64,000 nucleotides of DNA from Nautilus pompilius. Its lineage: Eukaryota > Mollusca > Cephalopoda > Nautilida > Nautilidae. Position numbers and translations under genes: made by a program. This document shows positions 35,380 through 49,433 of the stretch, one piece after another. The stretch spans positions 1 through 64,000 of the forward strand of contig JACATO010000049.1 of NCBI GenBank assembly GCA_018389105.1, written 5' to 3'. The notes beneath the pieces are model-generated. The model searched no databases and had not been told where the DNA came from. It saw only the letters and a program-made list of their open reading frames with translations. Numbering within the stretch: the first letter of the stretch is position 1; every line of letters starts with the position of its first letter.

Positions 35380-37450
35380 TTAACAGTGGTAGTATTAATC
35401 AATTTAAGAGCAAATTTTAGTAATCTCACTTATCACAAACTTAAAGCATATTCCAAATGCTTAAGACTTTGGGAAAATATTTCATAAATCAGTATTTTTC
35501 AAATCAAGGATTTATACAATGGAACTGATATCACTTCTGTTCGATATTCAAGCAGCCTAATTATTCCTAACATAGCCATTGCTTTGTTTTGCAGATGTCA
35601 TGTAATCTACTTCACATTTAATATTTCTAGTTAACAATTACTAGATTGTTTTCTGAAACTTTTCCAATTAAGCGTCGTTATATAATAAAACTAATTCTAT
35701 ACTTACATTGAATGTTTTGAATTTCTCTTAAGCAAAAAAAAATGAGTAAATTTAAATGCTAAACTGATACAATGAACACTTTCTTTTAGTATTCTTGAGG
35801 AAATATTATCAGATCCTGGGGCCTTTAGATGTAATTGATTTTATTTTTCAAAACTATATTTCCTGTAATGATTACTGAATTAATGCTTTCTTTGCAAGCT
35901 TTCTGCTCTTAGCATATTAAATTTTAACTTCTTTTTGAATGCTTTGTGCCACTGAGAATTCTAAAAGACTTAGTGTTATCAGCTCCCTTCCAGTTTGAAT
36001 TTATGCTTGATGTAATCTCCAATATTCACAAAATCCCCCTTATTCAAGTTCAATGTTTCTATATATTTGTCATTGCTTTTTTTTTCTGAATTAGAATTTA
36101 TTAATTTTTAGAGAAGTTTAGTTACTATTACCAGCAATTCCAAAATATTTACTATGTTTTAGTGTTTTAAATTAAAGTTAAATCTAACAATGCATTATCT
36201 TTTAGGGCAAATTAGTAATAATAAAAACCTATTCTGAACTGAGATTCAGAACAAGTTGAATCATTATGTTTTCAATTTTCAAGCTTATATATGGATAATT
36301 AGAATCATCTCTAATTTTTATAATGTAAATTTTTTTGTTGCAAAGATTACTATTAATTTCATTATCACAGTTAGGGTTGTTTTACCAAGATTTGTTCTTT
36401 TGCAAATGCTTTCATTAATTTATTCTTAGAGTAAAAGAAGTGGACCACAAACACCACAATGTTTAAATCTTATATTGTATAATTTTTATTCTACTTTGTC
36501 AACTTTATCATTTATATGATTTGTAGTCGGAGTTTTGGATATTTCTATTTCATGACTACTCACTCTGTGCAATAATCGTTGCTTATCTAATTTTGGAACT
36601 GAATTTCTGGTACTGGTGCAATAAACATTCTGGTGCTTGTTTTCTTTCTTTTTTTAAACATCTTTAGTCACAGTTTTCTCAAACATCAGACACTTGTCTC
36701 TTTTTGTCACAAATATGATATAATTTGGAAAATGGTCTCCTTTTTTTTAGCTGGAGCATTAGATGAATGCTTAAATTGGGAAATGGAATAACACTTAGTA
36801 TTTATTACAATTATAAATGTGGACACTTTTTTTTATATGTTCTGTCTAGAATTTCTAGTTTCCCTAAATTTCTGGAACACACACACAAGTTTTAACTAAA
36901 AGATTTGTAACCAAGTGATTCAGGTGCAAATCATTACCTGTGTAGAGATCTCTACAACTGGAGAACTCATCATAATAGTTAAACCAATCATCTTGCTGGC
37001 ATCTTTTAACCTAAGATTCATTGAACAGGCACAAGACCTGTACTCAGTAGAACCCCCAAAACATTGTTAAGAATCTTGCAATAACCAAGATATTTCTATA
37101 GCTTTTAGTTAATTTCCTGTACTAATTATCTCAGCAGTATTTATTCCTGGTATTACCAGTTGTTCTTTACTAAATTCCTTAAGTACATCATCATCCCTAA
37201 CAGATTCTAGTACAATTAATATTATTAGCTCAGAAATCACCCTCCTAGCTATAAAACTGCCAATGATTAGAGATTGTTCAAATGGGCACATACCTATCTT
37301 TAGAGTCTGATTATTTGTAGCCATCCATCACATTTCTTACACCAGATCAGGATATTGATCTCCAATGATCTTTGCCTTCCAATAGAGAGAAAAATTCCAT
37401 GAAATCATCATCACCTGTGGCAGAACACTATCTTGTGGTAACCCACTTGT
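35380..37450 (-). mobile_element. CR1/L2-like LINE relic, both ORFs represented
   Basis: Minus-strand order fits one LINE read 5' to 3': an ORF1 esterase-like stretch (about 37324 to 36900) followed by the entry to the reverse transcriptase. The latter reads LHLKAPGSDNISSRILKE near 35790-35840 (family L...KAPGPDGI..R.LKE), preceded by LNKGDFVNIGDYIKHKF at about 36045. Heavily decayed and shortened to about 2 kb. Sequence at 35400-35650 resembles the tail of such an element but has no clear motif. It lies just past the JAGN1 poly(A) signal. Confidence 0.6.
36905..37324 (-). pseudogene. LINE ORF1 SGNH-esterase-like fragment
   Basis: Minus strand from 37324 reads MCPFEQSLIIGSFIARRVIS (family IVIGDS..RRV) and later QQDDWFNYYDEFSSCRDLYT then GNDLHLNHLV. 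The last part fits the SGNH-hydrolase ending D.F..R.DLY..DGLHLN found in CR1/L2 ORF1 proteins. Stops interrupt it. Confidence 0.55.
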
Positions 37451-39564
37451 GTCTATCTGCATATTTCTCTTTCCTTAAAAATTTAAGTGGTTCCTTAGTG
37501 ATGCTAACTTCTTCAAAATATTAATATAATTATACTTAACACAAATGCCAAGCTCAGTGTCCAGTAGTGTGGCAGCATCAGCAAATGTTAAATGATGATA
37601 GACTGATATTGAGGTGGTTACTGAAGACTAGATTTTAAAAGAGCATCTGTTCTACTGAGAGTTTTCATAAATTACAAACACAATATTTTACTAAAATAAT
37701 GAAAAATTTGAAGTGATAATTTTTGTTTTTCTTATTATTAATATATCATGCACTGTTTTGGTCCTGAATGCTATCCTAAGTTGTAACTTCACTATTTATT
37801 TATGAGTATAAAAACAGCGTGAAACCTCTCTGTCCATCCACTGTAAAAATAGTTTGAAATACATCAACAAAAGAGCATTTCTTTGTCAGCTTCTTGCCAC
37901 ATTTGATAAACTTATTCTTTACAAGTTACTTTTTTAAAAAAAATTTTTAATGTGTTATAAAATAATCACTAAGCTAACTTCATCTCTAAAACAAGAAGAA
38001 AAAGGCAGCAGTGTTAATGAAATCAGATATTAGGAATATTGGAAAAAAAATTTTTAGTGCCCTACCCTCCACCCCTCAGGGAGCTTTAAAAACTAAGTGT
38101 AGTAATATTGCTAAAATTCTCATGAGTGTTAACATAGTTCACTATTTTTAAATGTTTGATGTAAATGAGGCATCCAATTGTTATGTATTTAATTTTAATG
38201 TAATTACTTATGTATATAAGGAAAAAGTACAGTATTTTATTTTTAATTTTCATAACTGTAGGCAACTTCATTTTTTCATTTTTCTTCGTCTAAAATAAAC
38301 TCATTAAAATATGTACGACTCTCTTTGTTGTCACAGTAGTAGCAAGCAGTTTTCCTGTAATACTCATTAAGTCACTTGGTTTAAATACAAATTTTGGTGA
38401 GAAGACACTAACAAATTCTCTTCTGATTGGAAAGGAATTCTGTTGCTTTTTAAAAAAATTTTAATCTTTAAAGGTCAAATTAGACTACTTTGTATCTAAA
38501 AGTATTATATTGCAAGATTAAAATGTAATCGCTGAAGATAAATTTAAAGCAGAATTAATTTGAAGAGTTATAGTTTGTTTTGAATGTAAACTATGTCTCC
38601 GTACTGACAATATAAAGTGATTGCTATTTATCTTAACAACATCCATCATTAAGATTGCAATGGGTGCTTCAGTTGAAATACCTTAATCCTAGAAAAACCT
38701 ATGATTTTTCAGAAAAAACATTCCTTGATGGAACACTTAGGTGCAAAGGAATCTTCAACTAGCTTGATCTTTGTGTTAGATGGCAAAGTGATCACAGGTT
38801 TGTACAAATATAGGCTTCTGTTTTTGTTTTTAACTTGGACTATATTTAACAGAAAACTTGATAGCAGAAAACCAAAATAAAAACATGGCTAATAACAAAT
38901 GTTGTGCATTTTTTTAAAAATATCCAAATCATATGAGCAAAACATACCAACAGAAACCGTGCAACTGTAGTGCAATGCATATTATGTAAATTACAGTATG
39001 AAAAAGGTATTTATTGATATTTTTTAGTGTGATCATCATAAGCATGAGTAATAATGATATTTTACTATCGTTTTATCTGTATTTCAAAATGGCAGCTACT
39101 TATTAAATGTGTTAGCAAAATGGAAATTTTTTTCAAAATAGCCAGAGTACCTCAGTTTGTTCACTACGTACTGCTACATAATATAAGGGAAAAACTAAAT
39201 ATTAGCTAGTTGAGTTACAAAAGAAAAATCCAGAAGGCATTAAAATGCATGGTGGCTATTATGTCTGCAAATGACAGGTGATTTTTTTTTTTTTTTCTTT
39301 ATTAAATGTTGAAGGTATTTGATACGTGGAATTTCGAGAACAAACACTGACATACTTGGTATCATTTTAAAGCTAAGAATGTCAGGAAAACAATACATTT
39401 AAATTCTAAGTGTGGGGAAAGTACTAAATGTCAAAACATTGCACAGTGTGCTAAGAAAATGTATGGGAAATCTGCCATGATTAAGTGCAGATCTGGGCAT
39501 CTGTGCATTTGCAAAATACCATATAGAGGTTTGTCGTTTAGATAAGTTTTGTATGAATGTGTTC

Positions 39565-39580
39565 AGTATCTTAAGATACT
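39565..39580. repeat. Palindrome AGTATCTTAAGATACT, copy 1
   Basis: Perfect 16-bp palindrome within GTGTTC...GGAAACACA context. A near-identical palindrome occurs at 43050-43065 and a half-degenerate one near 62792. Confidence 0.6.
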
Positions 39581-42500
39581 GGAAACACATCATTCTACTT
39601 GTGACAAAAAGTACTATGTTACATTGAGTTCTTAAAACATTTTGATAAGTTTGATTTCCTCACATCAGAAACCTTTAATGAATTTCTTGCAAGACATATA
39701 TCCATCTTATTGGTAAATAGAGTTTTAAAACCCTTGATAGCTATTGTGTTATATTTGTTTTTCCTAATGTTAGTCTGATTTACATTCATTTGGCTGTTGT
39801 GTGCCGCTGACTTCAAACAAAGCCAGTACAAAGGTAATGCATCCATTATTTAAAATAGGCCATGATCCTACATTTGCAGTGATCATTCTATCTAATCAAT
39901 AGTGATGATGTTTTCTAGATTATTTATCTGTAGTATTTTCTGGTCTACCTGAGTTTGTTAGTGAGCATATAATGTACATACATATCATGATGTTTCTCTT
40001 TTTGAATGATAAATTTGTGAAACAATTCTTATGCATATTTCCACCTTTCCATGAGATGTGTTTAACAGAAGTTTTATGAAAATCTGAAATTTAATAAAAT
40101 GAAAAATTCTACCAGCGTTTTTTAAAGCTTTATATTTCTCTTTGCGCTAAACTTTTTATCAAAATTTGTAGCACCTAGCAAAAAAAAAAAAATAATTAAA
40201 GTTTCTTTTAAAAGAATCTCTTTTATGAAAACACAAGCTTGGGTACTCAGCACTAAACGAGGAAAAGATGGCTTTGGGCAAATGTGCCATAGCCTAAAAC
40301 CTGGCACAGGTTCTGAAGAAGCTACATGGAAAATTTGAAGTTTGTTTGTTAACTCTCTCACAGCCAAACACTTGAAAAATATTTATTAGATTACTTCAGT
40401 GAATTGGATTTGGAGTTTCTTTTATTTTATTGTTGTATATAAATTTTAAAAAATTTGTTTCTGGATTTGTCATATTTGCAGGAGTCTGGCACTTGACAAA
40501 AATATCCTGAACTAATTTATTTGAACCAATGAATTTTAAAGTATGAAGACAGTTAAACTGAAAACTGAATTATCATCATAACTGAAGGAAGATATTGCCA
40601 TTTTTTTATCATGTGCGTTAGTTAACTCAGTTTTGAATAGCTGGCGTAATTTTGTTGGTTGGACTTCATTAAGTGTGTTAGAACAGCTTGAAAGTCATTT
40701 TGTGGATGACAAAAGAAACTGTAGATGGAAAGCTACATGTTTGGAATTTTGAGGCCACAAGACCATTCAGCTACATAAATGACTCACCTCATTTGCTGTT
40801 CTGTACTATGGTACAGAAGCAGGTGTATCTGTTTATCATTGCTTAACTTTAAGATACATGCAATTTAGTCCATATAAATAATTTTAAAGCTAAAATTTAA
40901 TTCAATAATGTCTATTAGGAAAATTAATTAATGTGTAAATAGAAAAAATAGATTTAAAAAATTGTGATTTTTTTTTGTTACATTTTCATATTTAGTACAT
41001 CATCGCACATAAGAGAGAATGCCACAGTTCCAAACACAAATAAATAAAACTGATGGTTAGAATATATGGATAAAACATACCAAACAACTTAGTAATATTT
41101 AATTGTTTTTTTTGTTATTGTGTATAAATAGTAATTTCTATATTTTAGTTTTAATAAGGAAATAGGGTGAACATGAGAGAAGTAAGTTTGGACTGCCATT
41201 TCAAAATCTGTTGCCTGTTTTATTTTTAAGTAACAGTTACTTTGCTTAGATCATGTTATTTTTACCTTCCATTGCATGTTCTAGTTATACATAACTCACT
41301 GGTAAACATTCTATACAGAGTATTTTATTTGTAAGCAAGTCTTTAAAGAGAAACAGAAGGAAATGGTGGTTATTCATCACAAGTTGAGTTTCAAGAATGC
41401 ATCAACACATTCCACAAAACACTGTTGAAAGTTTGTTTAACTTCTTTATACCGGAAAGGAACCTACCTAGCAGGACTTTTATGGGCCAAAACAACAACAA
41501 AAAAATCAGAAAAGAGATATTTGCAGATGAAAGCACACATACTGTTTTCAAATCTATTCACATTTCACAAACAAAAACTTGCTCGAACGTAGCAGGTTTT
41601 TAGACATCTGGACGCTCAAACTTCCAAGAAATTAATCAACGTTTCCTTTGTACTAAAGGTTAGATAGTTTTACATTTATCCTTAAGTAATTTATCATCTC
41701 ATTGCATTTTCATACCATGTAGTTATATCTGAAGTGATTTATCTGAGTTAGTTTGACTGAAAATCTACCATAATACAATAAAAGTAGAATTTAATCCAAA
41801 GTTCTTTGTTCTATATTTCTTTATGTATTTACTATACTTGCAAGATGTTCACATTTTTCCCTTAGTGTTTTCCTAGCAATTGTAATCTAATTTCAGTTTC
41901 TATAGTAAGAAATAATGTGTTAACAAGAATTGTTTTTATAAAGCTTTTCATCACTTTTCATTTGAATTATTGTAAACTCTCTATTTTCTTTTTGTAATTT
42001 TGAGTTAACATAGTAATAATAAAAAAATATAACTCAAAATACTATGTATCTACACACACGTTTAGAAGTGTAAATGTTGCTCATGTAAAGGTTTTTTTAT
42101 TTTGTTATTATCTGGTTTTAGAAAACTCGTAGATTGTTTTCAGTTTCATGTTTAGGGATTATACTGGTTTCCAGCATATCATGTTTTTCTTTTATATCAC
42201 AAATCTTTTTAAACAAGTAATGTCTTTGTTCTAATTAAAATGTTACTGGTGTCGTTTATTTTGCTAATCCCATACACAATTAGATTTCAAATGAAAGTAA
42301 AGCAAAAAGACAGCAGGGAGGTACAAGTAAATTTAAAGGTGGCCAAACGGAGGATAAAATAAAATCATATTTACAGATACACAGAATCCCTGAAGGGACC
42401 TGTAATTTTATTCAATACAAATCAAATTGGATCCATAAAAATACTTTATTTTTAAAAATAAACCAAAATGTATCTTTAAATAATGACATCATTTATTGTA

Positions 42501-43049
42501 ATTCGGTGATGCCAGGAGTAATTGAATAAGTGTCTATATGTTGTCTTTAGGTATCCTGAATAAGTGTCTATGACATTAGTCATTATTTACCTTCAAGTGT
42601 GAAACTTATCCTGAGATTTTTATTACAGTCACCAGGTATGCATCCTTCTATATGTACTTTATCTCTACAGTCTGAGTGATCCATAAAAGATCTCTCTTCT
42701 GTAAGAGCTCATCCTTATAAGTGTACTGGCACATTGAAGAATCCTGTGCTTATTTTGTAACAAAGAGACCCAGTAACAGTTGTTCTTGATAGAAAAGTAA
42801 AAATGATATTAGCTGCAAGTGAAACCATAATTTAAATTTTTATCATGCTAATTAATTTTTAAAAAAGAAATGCTTTGTTATAGATAATCTTAGTTTAGAT
42901 ACATACTGTTTCTTATAAATACTACTTTAAAAATTATAAAAGAATCTACTAAAATATTACTGATGATGTTTTGCTACAGAACTCACTGCAATATCTGTAA
43001 CTGTTAGTACTTTTTGTTACAATTATAATGATGTGTTGTATACGTTTTC

Positions 43050-43065
43050 AGTATCTCAAGATACT
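43050..43065. repeat. Palindrome AGTATCTCAAGATACT, copy 2
   Basis: Same motif as at 39565 with one central change, again preceded by GT-rich sequence and TTTTC. Confidence 0.55.
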
Positions 43066-44041
43066 TTAGTTAATATTGATCTGATAAACAGTGTACTTCA
43101 ATTATCTCCCTTATACTGTTAATTTAAACTTCTTTTGCAAGTGCAGAGATAATTTTTATTACTTTTGTTTTTGCTTTTGCAGTCTAATTTTTAGATTAGG
43201 AAAATAAAGGTGTGTGTACAGTATATAACTGCTAGCATGTTGCAGAACTACAACAACATAAAAGTCTAGTCCAAATTTTATTTCCTTTAACTAGAGGTGA
43301 TATGAGAGAAATAATGTGAAACTGTTTACATTAAATCTTTTATTTATTTCTTTTATGGTTTGTAAGTAATTTTTAAAAAAAGGAAAAACAAACTATAGTA
43401 GTTCCAAATGTTTTCAGTCTATTCAATATTTTCCTGCAGCTTTATATAATTTCATTAACTGTAACTAGGCTGTTCTCTCAACGTTTTGCCAATTATGTAC
43501 AAAATGGCTCTGCTTGGTTGTAGCTCTCTCTGATGTTACCAAATTAAATGTAATTTTACATTTGTTCTTTGGAGTAAGCGATACATTTTCTTTTTATCTA
43601 CAAAAATCTATTGCATGCCCTAATAACTGCATTTTTTAGATAAATTTAATGAACAAAAAATATTTTATTACACGAAAAGTACAATGGGGTTAGTTAATTA
43701 TTTATTATTAATGAGCATTATTTGTATGGATTTATAATTACTTAATTTTGGAAATTATTATTAAATTAAGATTTAAGTTTCAGCAACAAAATACTAAAAA
43801 ATCAAGATTAATTTCTTGGCGATACTTTTGTAAGTCCGTCTCAGAGTTACCTTCAGCGAGATTGACAGCGAAATGCAGTGTTTTAGGTACCATGGTTTTG
43901 TTTAAATAGAATGCCAGAAAGGTACAAGTTCTGATTTTAAAATTACATAAATTTGCAATCTGTTAATGCTGATTTGAGTTAAGTATGAAAAATCTGCATG
44001 AAATACACATTAATGTGACCTTGTTCCTTTCTAGATGTCAG

Positions 44042-44043
<2 letters not shown>

Positions 44044-44072
<29 letters not shown>
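44044..44072. repeat. (AAT)n microsatellite
   Basis: About nine or ten AAT units. Confidence 0.95.
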
Positions 44073-44074
<2 letters not shown>

Positions 44075-46739
44075 AAAGTCAGAAGAAATTAATAATAACC
44101 TGTACCATATGTTAACACAAGAAAAAGGTTTTTAATTTGTTTCTAAAAGTAATAAAAATAATCTATAATATTTAGAAATATTATAATCAAGTTTTTCCAA
44201 AAATTTCAAATTGTGGAATTTACATGCTGATAACATGACAAATCAATATCTTTTCCTGGCATTAGTGTTTCTGTTTTACAAGTTTATTACATCTGACTTT
44301 AAAATCATAGCATAGAATTAGGAAGGCAGAATCTGTAACATGGTGAGTGAGTTTTTTTAATAAAAAAGAGAGCTTTATTTTAATAAATTTTCAGTGATCA
44401 GTCTTCTGGAAAAATATTTACATTACCTACAGTATATGAATGTAAATTTCTTTGATAATCTTTGCATTGTAATTACAATTAATCATCAGATTTTCCTTTC
44501 TTTAATCAGGCTTAATGTACATCTGTTACATATAAATTAATTTTATGGTCTTTAAATATATTCTATTATTTTCAGGATGGTTATATGTTTCTTTTCATTA
44601 TAAAGACTATTACAACAGAAATAAAAATCTCTCTTTTGAAATAATTTATAAAAGGTATTAATTGCCTCCTTGTGTTTTACTATGGATGTTTTAAAATTAT
44701 CGTAATTGTATCTGGTCAGATTTCATTTAAATGTTCCTTATCCCTATGTATGTAAGATCTCCTAAATTTCTATGAATATTTGGGATTGTTGAAAGCTTTG
44801 TAACAGTAATTCTCAAAAGTCAGAATGGACAAAATAATACAAAACTAACCTCGTTATTTATTATGGATGGAATGTTCCACAAATTTCTTCTTATTTTTTC
44901 AAAACTTATAAGCTTATTTCATTCAGTATCTCTCTTTCTCTCATCATATTTTATTGTTGTTTTGCTTTAAAAACAATTTCTTTGTAAAATTATGTTTTCC
45001 AGTATTCTTTTTTAAAAGTGGTAAGCATTGTTTCTCTGTCTGTCAGTGCTTAATCCACCATAATTATAATGTTGTGAAGAGGAAATTTAATAATGTCAAA
45101 ATGTAGGATTTAGTATTTGTATAATTGAAACTGGCTTATCACTATATCTGTTATGGTAGTATGCTAGTTAGCTCAAGGAATTTTTTGTTTTTAATAGTTT
45201 TTATTTTCACTGTAATTTTATTATTAAATAATGCTATAAATGTCTTTTGTTGTAATGGAAGTTGATAGGGCAAGCTGCCCCTTGCTGCAATGGTGGTTGG
45301 TTTGAATTCTATTGTGTGATTTCTTCTTACTGCCTTACCAAAAGAATATGTTTTACTGATAACAAGGTGCTAACCATTTGTGTTGTCCACCAGGTCTAAC
45401 ACGTGATTAGATCTTTTACTTAGAGACCAACAAATGCATGTTGATAGATGACCAGAAATCTATTTATTAGTTTTTATGCAACCAAAGCAGGTAAAACATG
45501 ACTTCCAGTAAATGTGGGCTTATTTATTATCATTTTGATATACTTAGTTTGTTAAAGTATTGTTTTGAATATAATTTTGTGCATTTATATGGTTGGCATT
45601 TAGAAAGGCCAGTCATTCAGCAGGCATATCACAGCCTTACTGTACTATGCCTTTTATGCATTCCACCTGTCTATTACAGGAGCTGGGCAGTTTGACTACC
45701 TATAAAGTAGTTGACCAATTATTACATTAATGAATTTATGCATGCATACAACAATTATACGGGTATGTATACATCATTGTGCTACAAACCATAATAGTTT
45801 AGAAGATAATGAAAATAATTAAAAGTAATGTTAATATTGTAATATTTTACTTTAGTTTCATTACTGGAAACTTGGAAAAGGATAGGAGAGATTGTTGTTA
45901 TTTGTTAGAGAGGTAATTTGTTGCAAACCATTAATCTAATTAAATGTATAGTTGAGCTATAATCAATACCGTGAAGTTCAAAGCATATGATGTTGATCAT
46001 AGCTCATCTGTACATTTAATTAGGAATTACTGCCAAAAGCATACTCGTGTAATAACTAAATCTTGGTCTCTCCTACTGCATAACATTTTGCTTAATACTT
46101 AAATGATGGTAAATATGAAGACACTATACATGTTAAAGAAGGTACAGAATTATTATCTATCACTTAATAAAAGACAGCAAAAGAAACATTAAAGTTCAAC
46201 TTGAGAATATTATGGACTAATGTAAGAAAACAGATATGGGTACAGTAAAGTAACTATAAAATGTTTATGTATTGTATAATTTAGATGTTAACTGGCGAGA
46301 CAGCATTTCTTTATGAATAGAATAAGTTCCTGAATGCATGGCTGATATATTAAGCTGCTGCAGTTCCAGAAAGTGTTGTTACCTGAGTGCTGCTGTGACA
46401 GTGAAAGGGTTATCTAGAGTGAGGTAAGTATTTGATGGTACTAATATAACAATGTGTAAAGTATTATAATTCCAGTCAAACCATTATTTGTACACTAAGT
46501 TAAATCTGGAAATGTTCCTTTCTTCATTAAAAGCATATTCCATTCAAAAACACATCTCTGGTTCTGTTAATTTGTATTGCACAGAAATCTTGATGACACT
46601 CTCCATCCTCTTACTTTATTGTATAGCTATATTTTTTATGTAAAACCTAGACTGTTTCAAGGAAAGAACTTCTTGCTATAATTCATTTGTTTTATTCAAC
46701 ATCTACTTTTGATGATGTTTGGAATGGATATGATATTTT

Positions 46740-47130
46740 ATGTGAGTTTGTTTTCATATTGCACAGTACATTGTGATATTTATGTTTTTGTAAGAATTCC
46801 ATCACTTTTTATCAACCCAACAGCCAGATGATCTGCTACTCTCACATTTTCAGCATCATGCTCAATTTTAGGGCAAACGCAATTTTTCTTATATTTTTTC
46901 CGTAGTCTTTTTTAACATGCTGTCTATACATAGAACCAAATATCTCAAACTTGCTGTCATCCAACCACAGTATATTGCACCATCTCTTCAAGGTGTATTT
47001 CTGATGTTGTTTAGCTCAGTCATGTCTCTTTTTTGTTTCCATGTATAATCAAAGAATTTATGGCTGTTACTTGACCAATTAATGCAACTTTTCTTAACTA
47101 TCTTCTCATGATACAGGTTGGGATGTTGAG
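46740..47130 (-). mobile_element. Tc1-like transposase relic
   Basis: Minus strand reads WCNILWLDDSKFEIFGSMYR then QHVKKDYGKN, a clear match to the Tc1 core W..VLW.DESKFEIFGS..R.YV.R containing a catalytic aspartate. After a frameshift, VADHLAVGLIKSDG follows (family G.FVKIDGIM). Flanking sequence to about 47300 may belong to it but is too decayed to bound. No terminal repeats found. Confidence 0.65.
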
Positions 47131-49433
47131 TGTCACTGCTTTAGACTTTTGAATCTGTAACCTATTTTTCTATTCCATGGATCTTGACACTTTAATTTTG
47201 TGGCTTAGCTGAATGACTTTATTCCATAGATGGTTGCTCCATAATTGTTTTGCAAGTAACCAGCCATGAAGGTCAATGATGGATAACTTTGTTTAATGTA
47301 AAATTAAAAATTTTAGATGCCATTTTTATTAGCCATATTTTTGGTATGAATTAAATTTAATATTCACTGATATAATTTGCTGGTTTCATAATGATGCAAA
47401 ATACTTGAAATGATAATGTCACATTTAATGTTTTATATGTTCTGATATTTTATCTCACATTTTTTTGTGGTACTGTATTTTAATTAACATTAAAGTATTG
47501 AAAAGTATATTAGTGTTTTTCAATGGTTGCTCATAATTATGATTAACATCGTATATAAAATAATGCAATAGATTATTGTGTTCACTTCTGCATGTTCCAC
47601 AGAATAGAGTAAGTCTTGATAAGCAGGTTCTGAGTATTATCCGCACATTGTGGCTCACTTATGTTGACACTATGTTCGCCTGGTAGTTTTATTTAGCTTT
47701 AGACTCTTTTTTAAACTTATATTAACAATGATGTAAAAAGAAGAAAATATAGAAAGCATTGAAAAAGACTAAGTAATAAATAGTTGCCAGAATATACTTC
47801 TGTTTATGGATGATCATCTACAGCATTTATCGTTCTTTGTGTAGCAACACAATGGACGACATAAGAACCATTTTAAAAGTCTGCTTATAATATTAATGGA
47901 ATTAAATGCTTAACAAACACAGATATGGAAAGGTATTCCAGACCGCAGTGTCTGTCTTTTACATTTAAAAGTACTTATTTGTAACTAATCTGTTAATAAT
48001 GCAGTATTTGATTTCAGGGATATCAAAATGTACAAATTGGAACTGAAAACAGCAGCTTGATAGAAAGAGGTGGAAAATGGTAGCACCTTAACCTGATGTT
48101 AGTTTGCTTACATTATTATTTTTTTAAATAATTTAATTTTAACTTTATCAAGTAGCTTGTGAACATGTTTTCAGTCTTTGTTGGCATGGTTAAAAAAGCT
48201 AAGATTTTCTTTAAGTATTGGTAAATCTACAAAAAAAATTATTTGGATATAATATGTATTTGTTCTTTAGCGAAATAACCCAGTGACAGGTAGTAAGCTA
48301 TAACTTTGATAGTTAAAGTATAGAATGACATTTAGCTTACTTGAGAGTGAAAAAAACAAACAAATAGGAATATAAAATATTCTGGAAAAATAATATTAAA
48401 TAAATTTTGTAATATTTAATTAACAGAAAGAATAATACTAGTTAATGATATTTTCATTTTGTACTACCAAATTATTTCACACAAGGATATAAGAATTGTT
48501 AACCTACATACTTTGGCCATAAAACCTATGACATTGGTTATTTAAAAATTCATACCTTTTATAGCATATATCCATAAAACATTTATTATCCAGAATTAAA
48601 GGCTTAATTTTCTTTTTTAGAAAAAAATGCATATATTCTGCATGTATGTACTGATAAAAAATCTTATGATCTCAAATCTATTCTAAAATCTTTTACATTC
48701 TAATCACATTATTATATTACTGTATTTCATGTTGTCATATCTTAGAATTAAAAATACATATTAATTTAGATTTTTGCAACAAATTATTTTTTCAGTCTCT
48801 AACATGCTATTACTTAGGATTTTGTGAAAGGAATGCTAATTCTTTTCAGTATAGTTTTCACGCATATACTACAAATGATAATAATTTGAACGCTCAAAAC
48901 AATGAGGTTGTAACTAATTTACATCTATGACAATTGTTTTCACTATAAAATTATCAATTAGGCTAAGCACACTTATTTTCCTAGAAAATTATTATGTCAA
49001 AATCATGTAGCAAATGAGATATTTATCCATTTACCTGGTTGGGTAATTAGCTAATTTAATTGCTACTGATCTTTCACTGCCTGCAGTTCTTGTGCAGCAA
49101 ATAGTTAATCTGTTCAGATACTAGGGTATGACCATGAGCATCTCAGACATCCCACCACTAGCATTGCATAAGAGAACATTTTAAAGCATTTTACTCACTG
49201 AAAAAAATATCTCAATGCTACCAAATTTTTTTGTTTTTACATTTTTATGTAAATCTCACCCATCTCCAGATATCTAAGATCTACTCTTAGTTCTGTTCAG
49301 ATGATGAATATTTATTTTTAAAGATAAATTAGTATGTACTGAAGAAATTTTGATGTTCTTATTTTTCAAGCTGTATATTTATTTTAATTGTCAATTTTTT
49401 TTATTATTAGGGGATAATTATATTTTAAAAATT
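47131..49433. other. AT-rich DNA, no confirmed gene
   Basis: AT-rich. A possible terminal exon after ATTTGATTTCAG (48018-48083) is discussed in the findings. Nothing else recognisable. Confidence 0.45.

Larger units (their letters stand above)
37451..46330. other. Long AT-rich stretch, no gene seen
   Basis: Nearly 9 kb of AT-rich sequence, possibly intronic or intergenic. Two copies of a palindrome (39565-39580, 43050-43065) and an AAT microsatellite are the only structure noticed. A segment at 45270-45330 contains GGTTTGAATTC, close to a box B, and may be a SINE scrap. Open frames of 60-81 codons have no recognisable features. Confidence 0.5.

Noticed and set aside
38709..38806. Possible exon between TTTTTCAG and GTTTGT (reading KKHSLMEHLGAKESSTSLIF)
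   Set aside because: Weak donor, no neighbouring exons and no family; open length is within chance.
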